Positions 14,938 through 15,681 of a DNA stretch of 15,681 bases are shown in pieces (the first letter of the stretch is position 1; every line of letters begins with the position of its first letter). The notes under the pieces are model-generated. The model ran no database searches and was not told the origin of the DNA. It saw only the letters and a list, made by a program, of their open reading frames with translations. This DNA is from Puniceicoccales bacterium (GTDB taxonomy: Bacteria; Verrucomicrobiota; Verrucomicrobiia; Opitutales; LL51), in assembly GCA_031268545.1 (NCBI GenBank), contig JAIRXD010000045.1, positions 1 to 15,681 of the forward strand, in the 5' to 3' direction. Position numbers and translations under genes: made by a program.

Positions 14938-15681
14938 AACTTTGTCCAGAAATAACCCGGAAGCAGGTGCAGTTACTATTTTTTCTTTTCGCTGCCTGTT
15001 CCTAAAGCATTCCATCACATACTCTTGCGATAATGTGCCAATGCCAACTTCTATCATGGTTCCGACAATTGTTCTGACCATTTTGTATAGATAACCGCTG
15101 GCTTCGGTGGAAAGTGTTATGTAATTCATTGTGCGAGAAAAAGATAGCAAATATAAAGTCTTTATTGTGCACTCGTTTTCGCCGTTTCCTCGTTTGGCTC
15201 CAAAAGCTGCAAAATCATGGGTTCCGGTTAATTCTTTGGCGAGAATATTCATTTTCTGGATATCTAATTTTTTACCCTTCAGTTCCCATAAGAACCTATA
15301 TTCGAACGGGTTAGCTGTACCTTCCAATAGGTGATAGGTATATCTTTTTTTTATGACAGAAAATTGAGCATGGAAATCATTTTTAGTTTCTTGAACGGAT
15401 TTTATGCGAATGCTTCTGGGTAATCCCGAAGCGATGGCGAGCGATAATTTATCTTTACCATGTTCCCAATCTGCATCGAAATGAAAGACTTGGTTATTGG
15501 CGTGTACACCGGCGTCGGTCCTACCGCTGCCGAATATCCGGATATTTTTTTTAAAAATGCAAAAAAGCCGCTGTTCTATTATATCCTGTCTTGTATTTTT
15601 ATTTGGTTGACTTTGCTGTTCTATTATATGCCAGGCAATCTGGTCATTTTGCCATTCCCCAGGGGTGTGTAAACGGATACA
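14929..15681 (-). CDS. truA: tRNA pseudouridine38-40 synthase TruA (5' end not resolved)
   Basis: TruA makes pseudouridine at positions 38-40 of the tRNA anticodon stem-loop. The frame is open for 250 codons from the window edge to the TAA at 14929-14931. The catalytic motif GSGRTDAGVHA (Asp56 counted from the window edge) is followed by FDADWEHG, IASGLPRSIRIKSVQE, DFHAQFSVIKKRYTYHL, GTHDFAAFGAKRG, and GYLYKMVRTIVGTMIEVG, all in family order. Upstream, QSQPNKNTRQDIIEQRL matches the expected helix region, but before it the canonical YDGT...GWQ strand is absent. In its place is an unrelated stretch bounded by a 15-bp direct repeat. No usable in-frame start lies between the edge and GRTD, so the start is outside the window or the 5' end is rearranged. 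The body assignment is secure; the N-terminus is doubtful. Confidence 0.85.
   Translation of the reverse strand, partial: CIRLHTPGEWQNDQIAWHIIEQQSQPNKNTRQDIIEQRLFCIFKKNIRIFGSGRTDAGVHANNQVFHFDADWEHGKDKLSLAIASGLPRSIRIKSVQETKNDFHAQFSVIKKRYTYHLLEGTANPFEYRFLWELKGKKLDIQKMNILAKELTGTHDFAAFGAKRGNGENECTIKTLYLLSFSRTMNYITLSTEASGYLYKMVRTIVGTMIEVGIGTLSQEYVMECFRNRQRKEKIVTAPASGLFLDKVYY
15570..15629. repeat. 15-bp direct repeat in the truA 5' region
   Basis: GCTGTTCTATTATAT (plus strand) occurs at 15570-15584 and 15615-15629, 45 bp apart start to start. In the truA frame both copies encode I-I-E-Q. The left copy fits the conserved TruA sequence (DIIEQRL). The right copy falls exactly where TruA similarity is lost. 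Confidence 0.8.

Noticed and set aside
15460..15672. A 70-codon plus-strand frame at the right edge with a hydrophobic segment
   Set aside because: Most of it is antisense to the conserved truA GRTDAGVH region. Only its last part, beyond the repeat, might belong to something else, and it is too short to call.

Overview
The window looks like chromosomal core sequence from an AT-leaning bacterium, probably of the Verrucomicrobiota/Opitutae or a close PVC relative. The evidence for that placement is an unusual EF-Tu switch I ([12 protein letters not shown] in place of the usual RGITI block), the NFGRLKEVIAPPNFIEIQ start of RpoB, and the company of a CPA2 antiporter with paired TrkA-C domains. 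It is inference from remembered family patterns; no search was run. The genetic code appears standard: TAA, TAG and TGA all end genes here.

Layout, minus strand (transcribed right to left). A partial truA (15681-14929) is followed by a CPA2 cation/proton antiporter (14849-12534). Further left, folA and comM/yifB lead into the classical translation/transcription block: tRNA-Thr(GGT), tuf, tRNA-Trp(CCA), secE, nusG, rplK, rplA, rplJ, rplL, rpoB. This is the same order as the E. coli tufB-secE-nusG-rplKAJL-rpoBC region, without the extra Tyr and Gly tRNAs. Three promoter-like elements can be placed inside the block: upstream of tRNA-Thr, upstream of tuf (extended -10) and upstream of tRNA-Trp, the last with a GC-rich discriminator. 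A candidate attenuator with a U-rich tract lies between rplL and rpoB.

Layout, plus strand. Between folA and the antiporter sit two genes read left to right: a membrane-anchored LTA-synthase/MdoB-type alkaline-phosphatase-superfamily enzyme (8510-10519) and a Wzz/GumC-type polysaccharide co-polymerase (10602-12527). The C-terminal kinase-like domain of the second has lost its nucleotide-binding motifs. Both point to assembly or decoration of a cell-surface glycan.

Main anomalies. (1) rpoB carries a single in-frame TAA after codon 210, exactly where a conserved Leu codon is expected, while the following 265 codons are open and well conserved up to the rifampicin region at the window edge. (2) Just downstream of that stop, inside the coding sequence, lies a strong Shine-Dalgarno-like GGAGGTGA. 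(3) The truA N-terminus does not look like TruA upstream of a 15-bp direct repeat near the right edge, suggesting a rearrangement or assembly junction. (4) There is almost no intergenic space where the L1 and L10 autoregulatory leaders would lie in E. coli. I found no CRISPR array, no insertion sequence and no obviously novel multi-gene system; the most unusual points are rpoB and the EF-Tu switch I.
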